This document shows positions 12,880-19,461 of a DNA stretch of 19,461 bases, piece after piece. The position numbers and the translations under genes are program-made. The stretch comes from Stomatobaculum sp. (GTDB lineage: Bacteria > Bacillota_A > Clostridia > Lachnospirales > Lachnospiraceae), in the NCBI GenBank assembly GCA_017449925.1, contig JAFSYO010000049.1:1-19461 (forward strand), in the 5' to 3' direction. Each line of letters begins with the position of its first letter. Positions within the stretch are counted from its first letter, which is position 1. The notes beneath the pieces were generated by a model, which saw only the letters and a list, made by a program, of their open reading frames with translations, searched no databases and was not told the DNA's origin.

Positions 12880-13662
12880 ATGGATAACCAATATGTACTG
12901 TATGAAAACCGGGGCGGCGTAGTTTTCCTTACCCTGAACCGTCCGGAGGTGCGGAATGCCCTGAGCCCGGAGATGTGGCAGGCTTTGTATGAGGCGGTGA
13001 TGAGGGCGGAAAAGGATGATGACGCCAAGGTGGTGGTGATCACCGGCAGCGGCGAAAAGGCCCTGGCCAGCGGCGCGGACATTAAAGAACTGCACGACAG
13101 GCATTACCTGGAACAGATGAAAGGAACGGCCACCAGGACCCTGAAGGCCGTGGAGGACCTGTACAAACCCGTGATCTGCGCCATCAACGGATACGCGCTG
13201 GGCGGCGGCTGCGAGCTGGCCATGGCCTGCGACATCCGCATCGCCACCGGCAGGTCCCGTTTCGGCCAGCCGGAGCTGAACCTGAGCCTGATCCCCGGAG
13301 CGGGCGGGACCCAGCGCCTCGCCAGACTGGTGGGGATCGGAAAAGCGAAGGAACTGATCTTCACGGGAAAGATCATCGACGCCGCGGAGGCAGAGCGCAT
13401 CGGCCTCGTCAACGTAGTCACCGGGGACACCCGGGAGGAGCTGACGGCAGCGGTGATGGAGATGGCGGAGAAGATCATGGCGAAGGGACCGGTGGCCCTC
13501 ATGATGGCAAAAATCGCGATCAATGTGGGCACCGAGACAGATATCAACACCGGGCTGATGCTGGAGCGCCTGGCCCAGACTATCGCCCTCAGCACCGAGG
13601 ACAGAAAAGAAGGAACCGCCGCGTTCCTTGAGAAACGCAGACCGGAGTTCCGGGGCCGCTGA
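12880..13662 (+). CDS. Enoyl-CoA hydratase (crotonase family)
   Basis: 260 residues, the normal length. It hydrates 2-enoyl-CoA to (S)-3-hydroxyacyl-CoA. Both catalytic glutamates of true hydratases are present, Glu112 in GGGCELAMACD and Glu132 in GQPELNLSLIPGAGGTQRL, spaced 20 residues apart as in rat mitochondrial hydratase. ALASGADIKEL near 61-71 forms the oxyanion-hole loop. This favours hydratase over isomerase or decarboxylase members of the superfamily. It is first in an operon with CoA-transferase and 2-hydroxyacyl-CoA dehydratase, so it likely acts on the enoyl-CoA that the dehydratase makes, passing the product to the divergently encoded dehydrogenase and thiolase. Confidence 0.93.
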   Translation: MDNQYVLYENRGGVVFLTLNRPEVRNALSPEMWQALYEAVMRAEKDDDAKVVVITGSGEKALASGADIKELHDRHYLEQMKGTATRTLKAVEDLYKPVICAINGYALGGGCELAMACDIRIATGRSRFGQPELNLSLIPGAGGTQRLARLVGIGKAKELIFTGKIIDAAEAERIGLVNVVTGDTREELTAAVMEMAEKIMAKGPVALMMAKIAINVGTETDINTGLMLERLAQTIALSTEDRKEGTAAFLEKRRPEFRGR

Positions 13663-13676
13663 AAAAGGAGGAACAT

Positions 13677-14891
13677 ATGAAACCGCTGGAAGGAATCAAA
13701 GTTGTGGAGCTTTCAACCATGCTGGCCGGTCCCATGACCTCGCGTCTTCTCGCAGAGTGGGGGGCTGATGTCATCAAAGTAGAGACAGTCAAAGGCGACC
13801 CCTGGAGAGAGCAGGCGGGGACGTCCCTTTCCCCCCGGACCGCCATCGCGAACCCGAACTTCGACATGCAGAACATCAATAAGCGCTTCCTTTCCCTGAA
13901 CCTGAGATCTGCGAAGGGCATGGAGGCCATGAGAAAGCTTCTGGCGGAGGCGGATGTCTTCGTCACCAACAACCGTCTTCAGGCGCTGCAGGCCATGGGG
14001 CTGGATTATCCGCAGCTGAAAAAGGATTACCCGCGGCTCATCTTCGCCCACGTGCTGGGCTACGGCAGCGAGGGTCCGGAGAAGAACAGGCCGGGCTATG
14101 ACTACACCGCTTTCTGCGCGAGGACCGGATTCCTGGTCGACTTCGCGCCGGCAGGCGGCCCGCCCCTGAACACCGTCGCCGGTGTCGGGGACCACAGCGT
14201 GGCAGTGGCCCTGGCGGGCGGAATCGCGGCGGCCCTCCTGAAGCGGGAGAGGACGGGAGAAGGAGACCGGGTCGATGTCTCCCTGCTGCAGATGGGCACC
14301 TTTATCTTTACCTGCGGCCTGCTGAACGGTTTCAACGGCAGGCAGTATCCCAGAAGCCGCTACGACTGCGCCCACGCCGGAAGCAATACCTATAAAGGCA
14401 GCGACGGCGAGTGGATGTACCTGGCGGTGGTGGACTACCAGAAGAAATTTGAGACCTTCTGCAAGGTGATCGGACATCCGGAGCTGCTGGAGGATCCCCG
14501 CTTCAACACCCAGGATGCTTACTATAAGAACAAAGCTCCGCTGACGGAGATCCTGGAGAAGGTCTTCGAGACGCAGCCCATTTCTTACTGGCACGAGCTG
14601 TTCGACAAGAACGACCTGCCCCACGAGGTTTGCCGTCACTTTAAGGAAGTCCCTTACGACCCCCAGGTGCAGGCGAACCACTACGCCTACTTCCATGAGT
14701 ATCCGGACGGGACGAAGACCGTATTCACCAACGGACCGGTCCACTTCGGTTCCATCGAGCCCTCGGAGATCCCCTGCAAGGAGCCGGGCGGCATCGGCAG
14801 GGACAGCGGCGAGATCCTGAAGGAGCTGGGATACGCGGAGGATGAGATCAGCGGAATGATCGCTGCCGGCGATGTGAGACAGGCGTTATGA
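13677..14891 (+). CDS. Class III (CaiB/BaiF family) acyl-CoA transferase
   Basis: 404 residues. Family III enzymes move CoA between carboxylates through a covalent aspartyl intermediate; relatives FldA and HadA load phenyllactate or 2-hydroxyisocaproate for dehydration. Seen: N-terminal LEGIKVVELSTMLAGPMTSRLLAEWGADVIKVE, the standard opening; RPGYD near 138-142 with Asp142 the probable catalytic residue; and NTVAGVGDHSVAVALAGGIAAAL, the conserved G-D helix. The C-terminal part has the usual FNGPVHF-type segment (TNGPVHFG). AAAAAGGAGG precedes ATG 13677 and the gap to the hydratase is 14 bp. Position next to the dehydratase genes supports a 2-hydroxy-acid substrate, with an enoyl-, acyl- or acetyl-CoA as donor. 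Confidence 0.92.
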   Translation: MKPLEGIKVVELSTMLAGPMTSRLLAEWGADVIKVETVKGDPWREQAGTSLSPRTAIANPNFDMQNINKRFLSLNLRSAKGMEAMRKLLAEADVFVTNNRLQALQAMGLDYPQLKKDYPRLIFAHVLGYGSEGPEKNRPGYDYTAFCARTGFLVDFAPAGGPPLNTVAGVGDHSVAVALAGGIAAALLKRERTGEGDRVDVSLLQMGTFIFTCGLLNGFNGRQYPRSRYDCAHAGSNTYKGSDGEWMYLAVVDYQKKFETFCKVIGHPELLEDPRFNTQDAYYKNKAPLTEILEKVFETQPISYWHELFDKNDLPHEVCRHFKEVPYDPQVQANHYAYFHEYPDGTKTVFTNGPVHFGSIEPSEIPCKEPGGIGRDSGEILKELGYAEDEISGMIAAGDVRQAL

Positions 14892-14976
14892 CGTATATAT
14901 GCTCCGCACGCTGCGCGAAAGGATCATAAATCAAGATAGCAGCAGCGATACAGAGGAAAGGAGAAAGGACACAGAC

Positions 14977-16302
14977 ATGGGTCAGACAGAACAGATCAAA
15001 GAAGCAGCGGCTCCGCCGGCGAAGCCCCGGAGACCAAAGGCAAAGAGCATGATCATGCAGACGGAACAGAACGCCGCCATGTTCGAAAATGCCAGGATCG
15101 CGAAGGAAAAAGGCGAGCCCGTGGGCTGGTCCGCCTCCATCTTTCCCCAGGAGATCGCCGAGACCCTGGGCCTCAACATCCTTTATCCGGAGAACCAGGC
15201 GGCGGGCATCTCCGCAAGAAAGCAGGCGGACCCCTTCCTGATGGCCTGTGAGGGCGAGCTTGGCTACTCCAACGATCTCTGCGCCTATGCGAAGGTGAAC
15301 CTGGCCTACGCTTCGGTGCTGGCGGGCGAGGCGGATGTGGAGCTGCCGGAGCAGGCGCGGCTGGTGAAGCCGGACTTCCTGCTGCTCACCAACAACATCT
15401 GCAACCAGCTGACTAAGTGGTACGAGAACCTGGCGCGGCAGATGGACATACCGGTATTTTTTATCGACACCTGCTACAACCCTTATGATTACGTGACCGA
15501 GTCCCGGGTGAAGTACGTGCGGGCGCAGATCGACCGGCTGATCAAAGATCTCTGCGCTTTCACCGGAAAAGTATGGGATGAGCAGAAGTTCCGAAAGGTC
15601 ATGGAGATCAGCCAGCGGAACAGCTATCTCTGGGAACGGGCGAACAACCTGCTGGACCGGAAGCCCTCGCCGCTGAACGGCTTTGAGCTGTTCAACTACA
15701 TGGCCTGCATGGTCTGCAACCGCGGCAAAGAATCCACCACGGCCATTCTGGAGCAGCTGAACAAGGAGATCGAGGAGCATATCGCCAACGGCACCTCAAC
15801 CTACCGCTCGGAGCCCGGCGGCGAAGTGTACCGCGTCTCCTGGGACGGCATCGCATGCTGGCCTTATCTCAGCCACAACCTGAAGACCCTGAAGAAGCAC
15901 GGCATCAACATGGTGGCCTCCAGCTACGGAAAGGCCTGGGCCATCGAGTACGAGGACCTGGACGGCATGGCGAAGGCCTACTGCTTCGCCTCCACCAATG
16001 GGGACAATGCCACCACCATGCTGGACCGCCGCTACGAGGCGCTGATGCGCTTCGGTGTGGAAGGCACCATCTACCACGTGAACAGAAGCTGCAAGGTCAT
16101 GGACTGCCAGATGATGGAGGTGCAGCGGCAGCTCTGGAAGATGGCGGGCATCCCCTTTACTTCCTTCGATGGAGACCAGGCGGACTACCGGAACTTCAGC
16201 GAGGCGCAGTTCGAGAACCGCATCCAGGGCCTGGCGGAGATCATGAAGGCGAACAAAGAGGCCGCGGCAAAGGCCGATACGGAGGTGAAGCGAAATGGCT
16301 GA
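14977..16302 (+). CDS. 2-hydroxyacyl-CoA dehydratase subunit A (HgdA/HadB/FldB type)
   Basis: 441 residues of the BcrC/BadD/HgdB superfamily. The heterodimer removes water from (R)-2-hydroxyacyl-CoA via a ketyl radical, with a [4Fe-4S] cluster in each subunit, and needs one ATP-driven electron from an activator protein. Seen: candidate cluster cysteines in SNDLCAYAKVNLAY (near 102), TNNICNQLTKWYENLA (near 142) and NRSCKVMDCQ (near 370). The N-terminus is a charged Ala/Pro/Lys-rich extension. The frame is open from 14899, but ATG 14977 with AAAGGAGAAAGG just upstream is the start, leaving an 85-base spacer after the CoA-transferase in which I see no promoter. It overlaps the next gene by 8 bases. 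No activator gene is in the window. Confidence 0.9.
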   Translation: MGQTEQIKEAAAPPAKPRRPKAKSMIMQTEQNAAMFENARIAKEKGEPVGWSASIFPQEIAETLGLNILYPENQAAGISARKQADPFLMACEGELGYSNDLCAYAKVNLAYASVLAGEADVELPEQARLVKPDFLLLTNNICNQLTKWYENLARQMDIPVFFIDTCYNPYDYVTESRVKYVRAQIDRLIKDLCAFTGKVWDEQKFRKVMEISQRNSYLWERANNLLDRKPSPLNGFELFNYMACMVCNRGKESTTAILEQLNKEIEEHIANGTSTYRSEPGGEVYRVSWDGIACWPYLSHNLKTLKKHGINMVASSYGKAWAIEYEDLDGMAKAYCFASTNGDNATTMLDRRYEALMRFGVEGTIYHVNRSCKVMDCQMMEVQRQLWKMAGIPFTSFDGDQADYRNFSEAQFENRIQGLAEIMKANKEAAAKADTEVKRNG

Positions 16303-17425
16303 CCTGAACACAAACCTGTCCCGACTGGCCGAGGTCTGCAGGAACCCCCGGGCGCAGATGGACCGTTATCTGTCAGAAGGAAAGAAAGTCGTCGGCTGCT
16401 TCCCGCCCTTTGTGCCGGAGGAGCTGGTGCATGCCTGCGGCATGATCCCCATGGGAATGTGGGGCGGCCGCACGCCTTTAAAGCGGGCCACGGAGTATCT
16501 GCCCGCCTTTGCCTGCTCCCTGATGCAGGCTGACATGGAGTTCGCGCTGTCAGGCGTCTACGACGGCATGAGTGCGGTCATTATCCCCGCGATCTGCGAC
16601 ACCCTCCGCTGCATGACCCAGAACTGGCGATTCGGCGTGACGCAAATCCCCATGATCCCCATCGTCTACCCCCAGAACAGGGAAGCGCCGGAGAGCCTCG
16701 ATTACCTGATCAGCGAGTACGAACAGGTGCTGTACCTGCTCACGGCCCACACCGGGCTGATGATGAAGGACCGGATCCTCCGGGAAACCATAGAGATCTA
16801 TAACGAGCACAATGCCGCCATGCGGGAATTTGCCGCTGCGGCAAAGGACCACCCGGATGTCATCACCCCCGTAGTGCGCCACACCGTCATGAAGAGCGCC
16901 TGGTTCTTCGAGAAAAAAGAGCACACGGAGATCATCCGGGAGATCACGAAGGGCCTGATGGAACTGCCGGTCCCCGCATGGGGCGGAAAGAAGGCCGTGC
17001 TGACCGGCATCCTCTGCGAGCCGGAGGAGATCCTCCGGATGCTGGAGGAGAGCGGCATCGCGGTGGCAGGGGACGACCTGCTGCAGGAGAGCATGCAGTA
17101 CCAGGTGGACACCGAACTGGTCAGGGGACGCGAGCTCAAGTGCCTCGCGGAGAAGTGGATGAAGCGGAGAGGCTGCATGCTGATCCACGAAACGGGAAAG
17201 CCGAGGGGCGCCCTTCTTGCGCAGCTCTGCAAGGAGTGTGGCGCGGACGCGGTGATCAGCTGTCTGGTCAAATTCTGCGACCCGGACGAGTACGACCAGC
17301 CCTGGCTCGCTAAGGACCTGAAGAAAGCAGGCATCCCCTTCCTGCAGATCGAAGTGGACCAGCTTCGGGGAGGAGACGAGCAGCTCAGGACGAAAATCGA
17401 AACTTTCCGGGAACTGCTGGAATAA
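16295..17425 (+). CDS. 2-hydroxyacyl-CoA dehydratase subunit B (HgdB/HadC/FldC type)
   Basis: 376 residues, the partner of the preceding subunit. Seen: GCFPPFVPEELVHACGMIPMGMWGG (34-58), a typical opening of the family; FACSLMQADMEFALSG with Cys74; PAICDTLRCMTQNWR with Cys101/Cys106; FCDPDEYDQPWL near 328-339; and a C-terminal VDQLRGGDEQLRTKIETFRELLE, the conserved end. Its ATG lies within the last codons of the upstream gene (ATGGCTGA, 16295-16302), with GGAGG about 10 bases before, so the pair is translationally coupled. It closes the operon; no clear intrinsic terminator follows, only A-runs and a direct repeat AACTGCTGGA at 17412-17421 and 17436-17445. Substrate chain is unknown. Confidence 0.9.
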   Translation: MADLNTNLSRLAEVCRNPRAQMDRYLSEGKKVVGCFPPFVPEELVHACGMIPMGMWGGRTPLKRATEYLPAFACSLMQADMEFALSGVYDGMSAVIIPAICDTLRCMTQNWRFGVTQIPMIPIVYPQNREAPESLDYLISEYEQVLYLLTAHTGLMMKDRILRETIEIYNEHNAAMREFAAAAKDHPDVITPVVRHTVMKSAWFFEKKEHTEIIREITKGLMELPVPAWGGKKAVLTGILCEPEEILRMLEESGIAVAGDDLLQESMQYQVDTELVRGRELKCLAEKWMKRRGCMLIHETGKPRGALLAQLCKECGADAVISCLVKFCDPDEYDQPWLAKDLKKAGIPFLQIEVDQLRGGDEQLRTKIETFRELLE

Positions 17426-17506
17426 GTGCAAAAAAAACTGCTGGACTTAATTATGGAAACCACTATAATTAAACAATGTGTGGTCTAAAGCGGCAGCTGA
17501 AATAAA

Positions 17507-17612
17507 GTGCAGATCGAAGTGCAGTGCACTTTGGAAAAGTGCAGATATTTATGAATGCACTTTCACTGCACATTTATCAAAAGTTATACAAAAAAATTGT
17601 ATAAAAATGCAC
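17507..17612 (+). promoter_or_regulatory. Cluster of GTGCA/TGCAC half-sites upstream of the sigma-54 activator
   Basis: GTGCA or TGCAC occurs at 17507, 17519, 17524, 17539, 17556, 17567 and 17608, with further copies at 17426 and 17667. Two symmetric arrangements stand out: AAGTGCA-G-TGCACTT (17517-17531) and AAAGTGCA-N12-TGCACTTT (17536-17543 / 17556-17563). This looks like an operator array, perhaps for autoregulation. The 17426-17718 intergenic also holds TTAATTAT-N10-ATAATTAA at 17447-17472, with TATAAT inside it at 17464-17469. Confidence 0.6.
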
Positions 17613-17629
17613 ACAAAATGATTATTGCA

Positions 17630-17638
17630 TGGTATAAT
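17630..17638 (+). promoter_or_regulatory. Extended -10 promoter of the activator gene
   Basis: TGGTATAAT at 17630-17638 is a perfect TGN-TATAAT extended -10 box, with no clear -35. Transcription would start near 17645, giving a leader of about 74 bases to ATG 17719 and excluding the in-frame TTG at 17647 as a practical start. Confidence 0.65.
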
Positions 17639-17676
17639 ACCCGAAATTGCAAATATATTCTGTAATTGCACAAAAA

Positions 17677-17704
17677 CTGCCGGCGGCGGAAATCCTACCG
17701 GCAG
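17677..17704 (+). promoter_or_regulatory. Leader hairpin just before the activator ribosome binding site
   Basis: CTGCCGG (17677-17683) pairs with CCGGCAG (17698-17704) around a 14-base loop, five bases before the GGAG at 17710-17713. It could modulate initiation; no known RNA family is recognised. Confidence 0.4.
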
Positions 17705-17718
17705 CTGACGGAGATACC

Positions 17719-19176
17719 ATGGCCCAGCCGTTACCTGAATCATTGCTGCCGTATACCGAGATCCTGGACAACATCGACGCGGGAGTTGCACTGTACGACA
17801 ACAAAGGAAATTATCTGTTCGTAAATACGGGACTGATCAACTGGAGAAATATCCCCAGAGCGGAATTCCTGACCAGGAACGTCCACGACTTCCTCGGTGT
17901 GCTGGATGTCTGCGTGTTCGACCTCGTGATGGAGCGAAAAAGAAAGGTAAGCCGCCTCCAGTCCTACCGGAACATCCGGGAACCGGACGGGACGGCCCAG
18001 ATCCGCATTGTGACCGGTACGCCGATCTTTGACGAGCAGGGCAACGTACAGTACGTGATCGTGGTGATGCAGGACGCCCGGGAGATCCAGAGCCAGTATC
18101 AGCAGATCCTGAAAAGGGACGGAGTCATCAACTACGACCGTCTGACCAGAGGAGCGGACGTTAAGGAACGGATCATTGCCGACAGTCCGGCCATGCAGGA
18201 GCTTCTTGCCATCGCGGAAAATGTCGCCGCCCTCGACTCCACCGTGCTGCTCACCGGAGAATCCGGCAGCGGCAAAGAAGTGGTGGCCCACTTCATCCAT
18301 GAGAAGAGCCGCCGGAAGAACGGCCCCATGGTGACAGTGAACTGCGCGGCCTTCCCGGAGAACCTGATCGAGGCGGAGCTGTTCGGATATGAAAAAGGAG
18401 CCTTCACCGGCGCGAACCGGGAAGGAAAGAAGGGCCTCGTGGAAGAGGCAGACGGCGGGACGCTGTTCCTGGATGAGATCAACTCCCTTCCCCTGGCGGT
18501 CCAGGGAAAGTTCCTGAGGACGCTGGAAGAAAAAAGCGTGCAGCGGGTCGGTTCCACCAGGTCGAAGAAGATCAACTTCCGCCTGATCGGCGCCAGCAAC
18601 CGGAACCTCGGAGAAATGGTGAAAGAGGGGACCTTCCGGGAGGACCTGTACTACCGCATCCAGGTGGTGCCGCTGATGATCCCGGCGGTGCGGAACAGGA
18701 GAGAAGACATCATCCCCCTGTGCGAATACTTCCTGGAGCTGTTCTGCCGGAAGTACAACCTGCGGAAGCGCTTCTCCAAGGAAGTTCTGGAGGAGCTCTG
18801 CCGGTACCAGTGGCCGGGAAATGTCCGGGAGATCCGGAATTTCGCGGAGCGCATGGTGGTGATGACGCCCCGGGAGGTGACGGAGATCAGCCGCATCCCG
18901 CAGGGATTTCTCTCTTCCCAGGAAGAGGAGTACGGCGCCCGGCAGGAAATGACAGCGCCGGAAGCTCCCTCCGGTATGTTCCGGAGCGCAGCAGTGCCCC
19001 GCAGGACCATCACCCGCGAGCTGCTTCTGGAAGCGCTCCAGAAATGCGGGAACCGCCGCGAAAAGGCGGCGGAATACCTCGGAGTCTCCAGAAGGACCCT
19101 GCAGTACAAAATAAAAGAATACCGGATCTCTACCAGGTGCCGTTATCAGGAGGTACCGCCGGATAAAAATATGTAA
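17719..19176 (+). CDS. Sigma-54-dependent transcriptional activator (PAS-AAA+-Fis)
   Basis: 485 residues. An N-terminal PAS domain (about 10-125, ILDNIDAGVALYDNKGNYLFVN) probably binds the inducing ligand. A linker follows, then an AAA+ ATPase with Walker A GESGSGKE (180-187), the sigma-54-contacting GAFTGA (227-232), Walker B LFLDEI (249-254) and the REDLYYRI arginine-finger region. The C-terminal Fis-type helix-turn-helix lies near 442-470 (GNRREKAAEYLGVSRRTLQYKIKEYRI). There is no receiver domain, so it is ligand- rather than phosphorylation-controlled. It opens closed complexes of RNA polymerase-sigma-54. ATG 17719 has GGAG five bases upstream. Three sigma-54 promoters in the window are the likely targets. 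It is the 3' neighbour of the dehydratase operon on the same strand but has its own promoter. Confidence 0.92.
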   Translation: MAQPLPESLLPYTEILDNIDAGVALYDNKGNYLFVNTGLINWRNIPRAEFLTRNVHDFLGVLDVCVFDLVMERKRKVSRLQSYRNIREPDGTAQIRIVTGTPIFDEQGNVQYVIVVMQDAREIQSQYQQILKRDGVINYDRLTRGADVKERIIADSPAMQELLAIAENVAALDSTVLLTGESGSGKEVVAHFIHEKSRRKNGPMVTVNCAAFPENLIEAELFGYEKGAFTGANREGKKGLVEEADGGTLFLDEINSLPLAVQGKFLRTLEEKSVQRVGSTRSKKINFRLIGASNRNLGEMVKEGTFREDLYYRIQVVPLMIPAVRNRREDIIPLCEYFLELFCRKYNLRKRFSKEVLEELCRYQWPGNVREIRNFAERMVVMTPREVTEISRIPQGFLSSQEEEYGARQEMTAPEAPSGMFRSAAVPRRTITRELLLEALQKCGNRREKAAEYLGVSRRTLQYKIKEYRISTRCRYQEVPPDKNM

Positions 19177-19185
19177 CGATAACGC

Positions 19186-19226
19186 AACGGCGCGGATACC
19201 TGTGAAGATATCTGCGCTGTTTTGTT
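19186..19226 (+). terminator. Intrinsic terminator of the activator gene
   Basis: AACGGCGCGGATA (19186-19198) pairs with TATCTGCGCTGTT (19209-19221), allowing two G-U pairs, around a 10-base loop. TTTTGTT follows, which is a good plus-strand U-tract. It lies ten bases past the activator stop codon. Confidence 0.8.
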
Positions 19227-19273
19227 AAAAAAGCAACTAATTATGTAATAAAGAAATCAGGAGGAACAAAGTA

Positions 19274-19461
19274 ATGAAGAAACAGATGAGCAAAGTACTT
19301 GCAGTCGTGCTTGCAGGCGTGATGACCGCAGGCCTTACCGCTTGCGGCGGCAGCTCTTCCACGACCACAGCTGCTCCCGCGGCGACCACGGCAGCTCCGG
19401 CCGAGACCAAGGCTGAGGAGAAGAAGGCCGAGGAGACCAAGGCTGAGGAGACCAAGGCCGA
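19274..19461 (+). CDS. Lipoprotein, probable solute-binding protein (3' end outside window)
   Basis: The first 62 residues of a lipoprotein. MKKQMSK, a hydrophobic core and the lipobox LTAC with lipidated Cys24 are followed by GGSSS, a Thr/Ala/Pro-rich stretch and then a charged repeat K-A-E-E-(K/T) built from 15-bp DNA units. The signal peptide and GGSSS closely resemble those of the TctC protein at the left of the window, so a second transporter receptor is likely, but the binding domain is outside the window and its family (TctC, DctP or ABC) cannot be told. CAGGAGGA at 19258-19265 is the ribosome binding site for ATG 19274. It follows the activator's terminator, so it is a separate unit. 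Confidence 0.75.
   Translation, partial: MKKQMSKVLAVVLAGVMTAGLTACGGSSSTTTAAPAATTAAPAETKAEEKKAEETKAEETKA
19409..19461 (+). repeat. 15-bp in-frame tandem repeat encoding KAEE(K/T)
   Basis: Units at 19409-19423, 19424-19438, 19439-19453 and the partial 19454-19461 follow AAGGC(T/C)GAGGAGA(AG/CC). They encode an acidic/basic linker between the lipid anchor and the missing binding domain. The array continues beyond the window edge. Confidence 0.8.

Noticed and set aside
17647..17718. TTG 17647 as the start of the sigma-54 activator, adding 24 residues
   Set aside because: It lies about two bases from the predicted transcription start, has no ribosome binding site, and the added residues include the leader hairpin; ATG 17719 has GGAG at good spacing.
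1..19461. CRISPR arrays, tRNA/rRNA genes, transposases, integrases or attachment sites
   Set aside because: None is visible; the repeats found are short, degenerate or coding and do not have CRISPR-like unit and spacer lengths.

Overview
The window reads as chromosome from a fairly GC-rich anaerobic Firmicute, most likely class Clostridia and probably Lachnospiraceae-like. This rests on the strong AGGAGG-type ribosome binding sites, two lipoproteins with a Cys-Gly-Gly-Ser-Ser start after the lipobox, and oxygen-sensitive Fe-S chemistry (2-hydroxyacyl-CoA dehydratase, clostridial ferredoxin). No taxonomic marker gene is present, so this is inference. There are no tRNA, rRNA, CRISPR or transposase genes. 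The content is one continuous accessory catabolic region for carboxylic or amino acids.

Layout. (1) 1-4337, plus strand: the 3' end of one RraA-type aldolase-like gene, a complete second paralogue, then a tripartite tricarboxylate transporter in the order TctC-TctB-TctA, closed by a 14-bp tandem repeat array and a 20-bp-stem hairpin. (2) 4513-6809, minus strand: a broken short-chain dehydrogenase remnant, a gene-free stretch, a small zinc-ribbon protein, and an old-yellow-enzyme-type flavin oxidoreductase whose 3' end carries a 37-bp duplication. (3) 6950-10471, plus strand: a five-gene flavin/iron-sulfur dehydrogenase operon related to the hydrogen cyanide synthase / D-hydroxyproline dehydrogenase / opine oxidase group. 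(4) 10591-12684, minus strand: 3-hydroxyacyl-CoA dehydrogenase and thiolase. (5) 12880-17425, plus strand: enoyl-CoA hydratase, class III CoA-transferase and the two subunits of a 2-hydroxyacyl-CoA dehydratase. (6) 17719-19176, plus strand: a PAS-AAA+-Fis sigma-54 activator, followed by the start of a second solute-binding lipoprotein.

How the parts fit. Taken together, regions 4 and 5 could load a 2-hydroxy acid onto CoA, dehydrate it to a 2-enoyl-CoA, rehydrate it at C3, oxidise it and cleave it by thiolysis. The hydroxyl would be moved from C2 to C3 so that a 2-hydroxy acid can enter beta-oxidation. Region 3 would oxidise an amino or imino acid (or related amine) and pass electrons through Fe-S centres. 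The region 1 transporter would supply carboxylates. The substrate is not determined.

Regulation. Three matches to the -24/-12 sigma-54 promoter, all with TGGCAT and exact 12-bp GG-to-GC spacing, lie in front of the region 3 operon and back to back between regions 4 and 5. The region 6 activator has an intact GAFTGA loop. I propose that it controls all three as one regulon. Its own upstream region holds a dense cluster of GTGCA/TGCAC half-sites and an extended -10 promoter.
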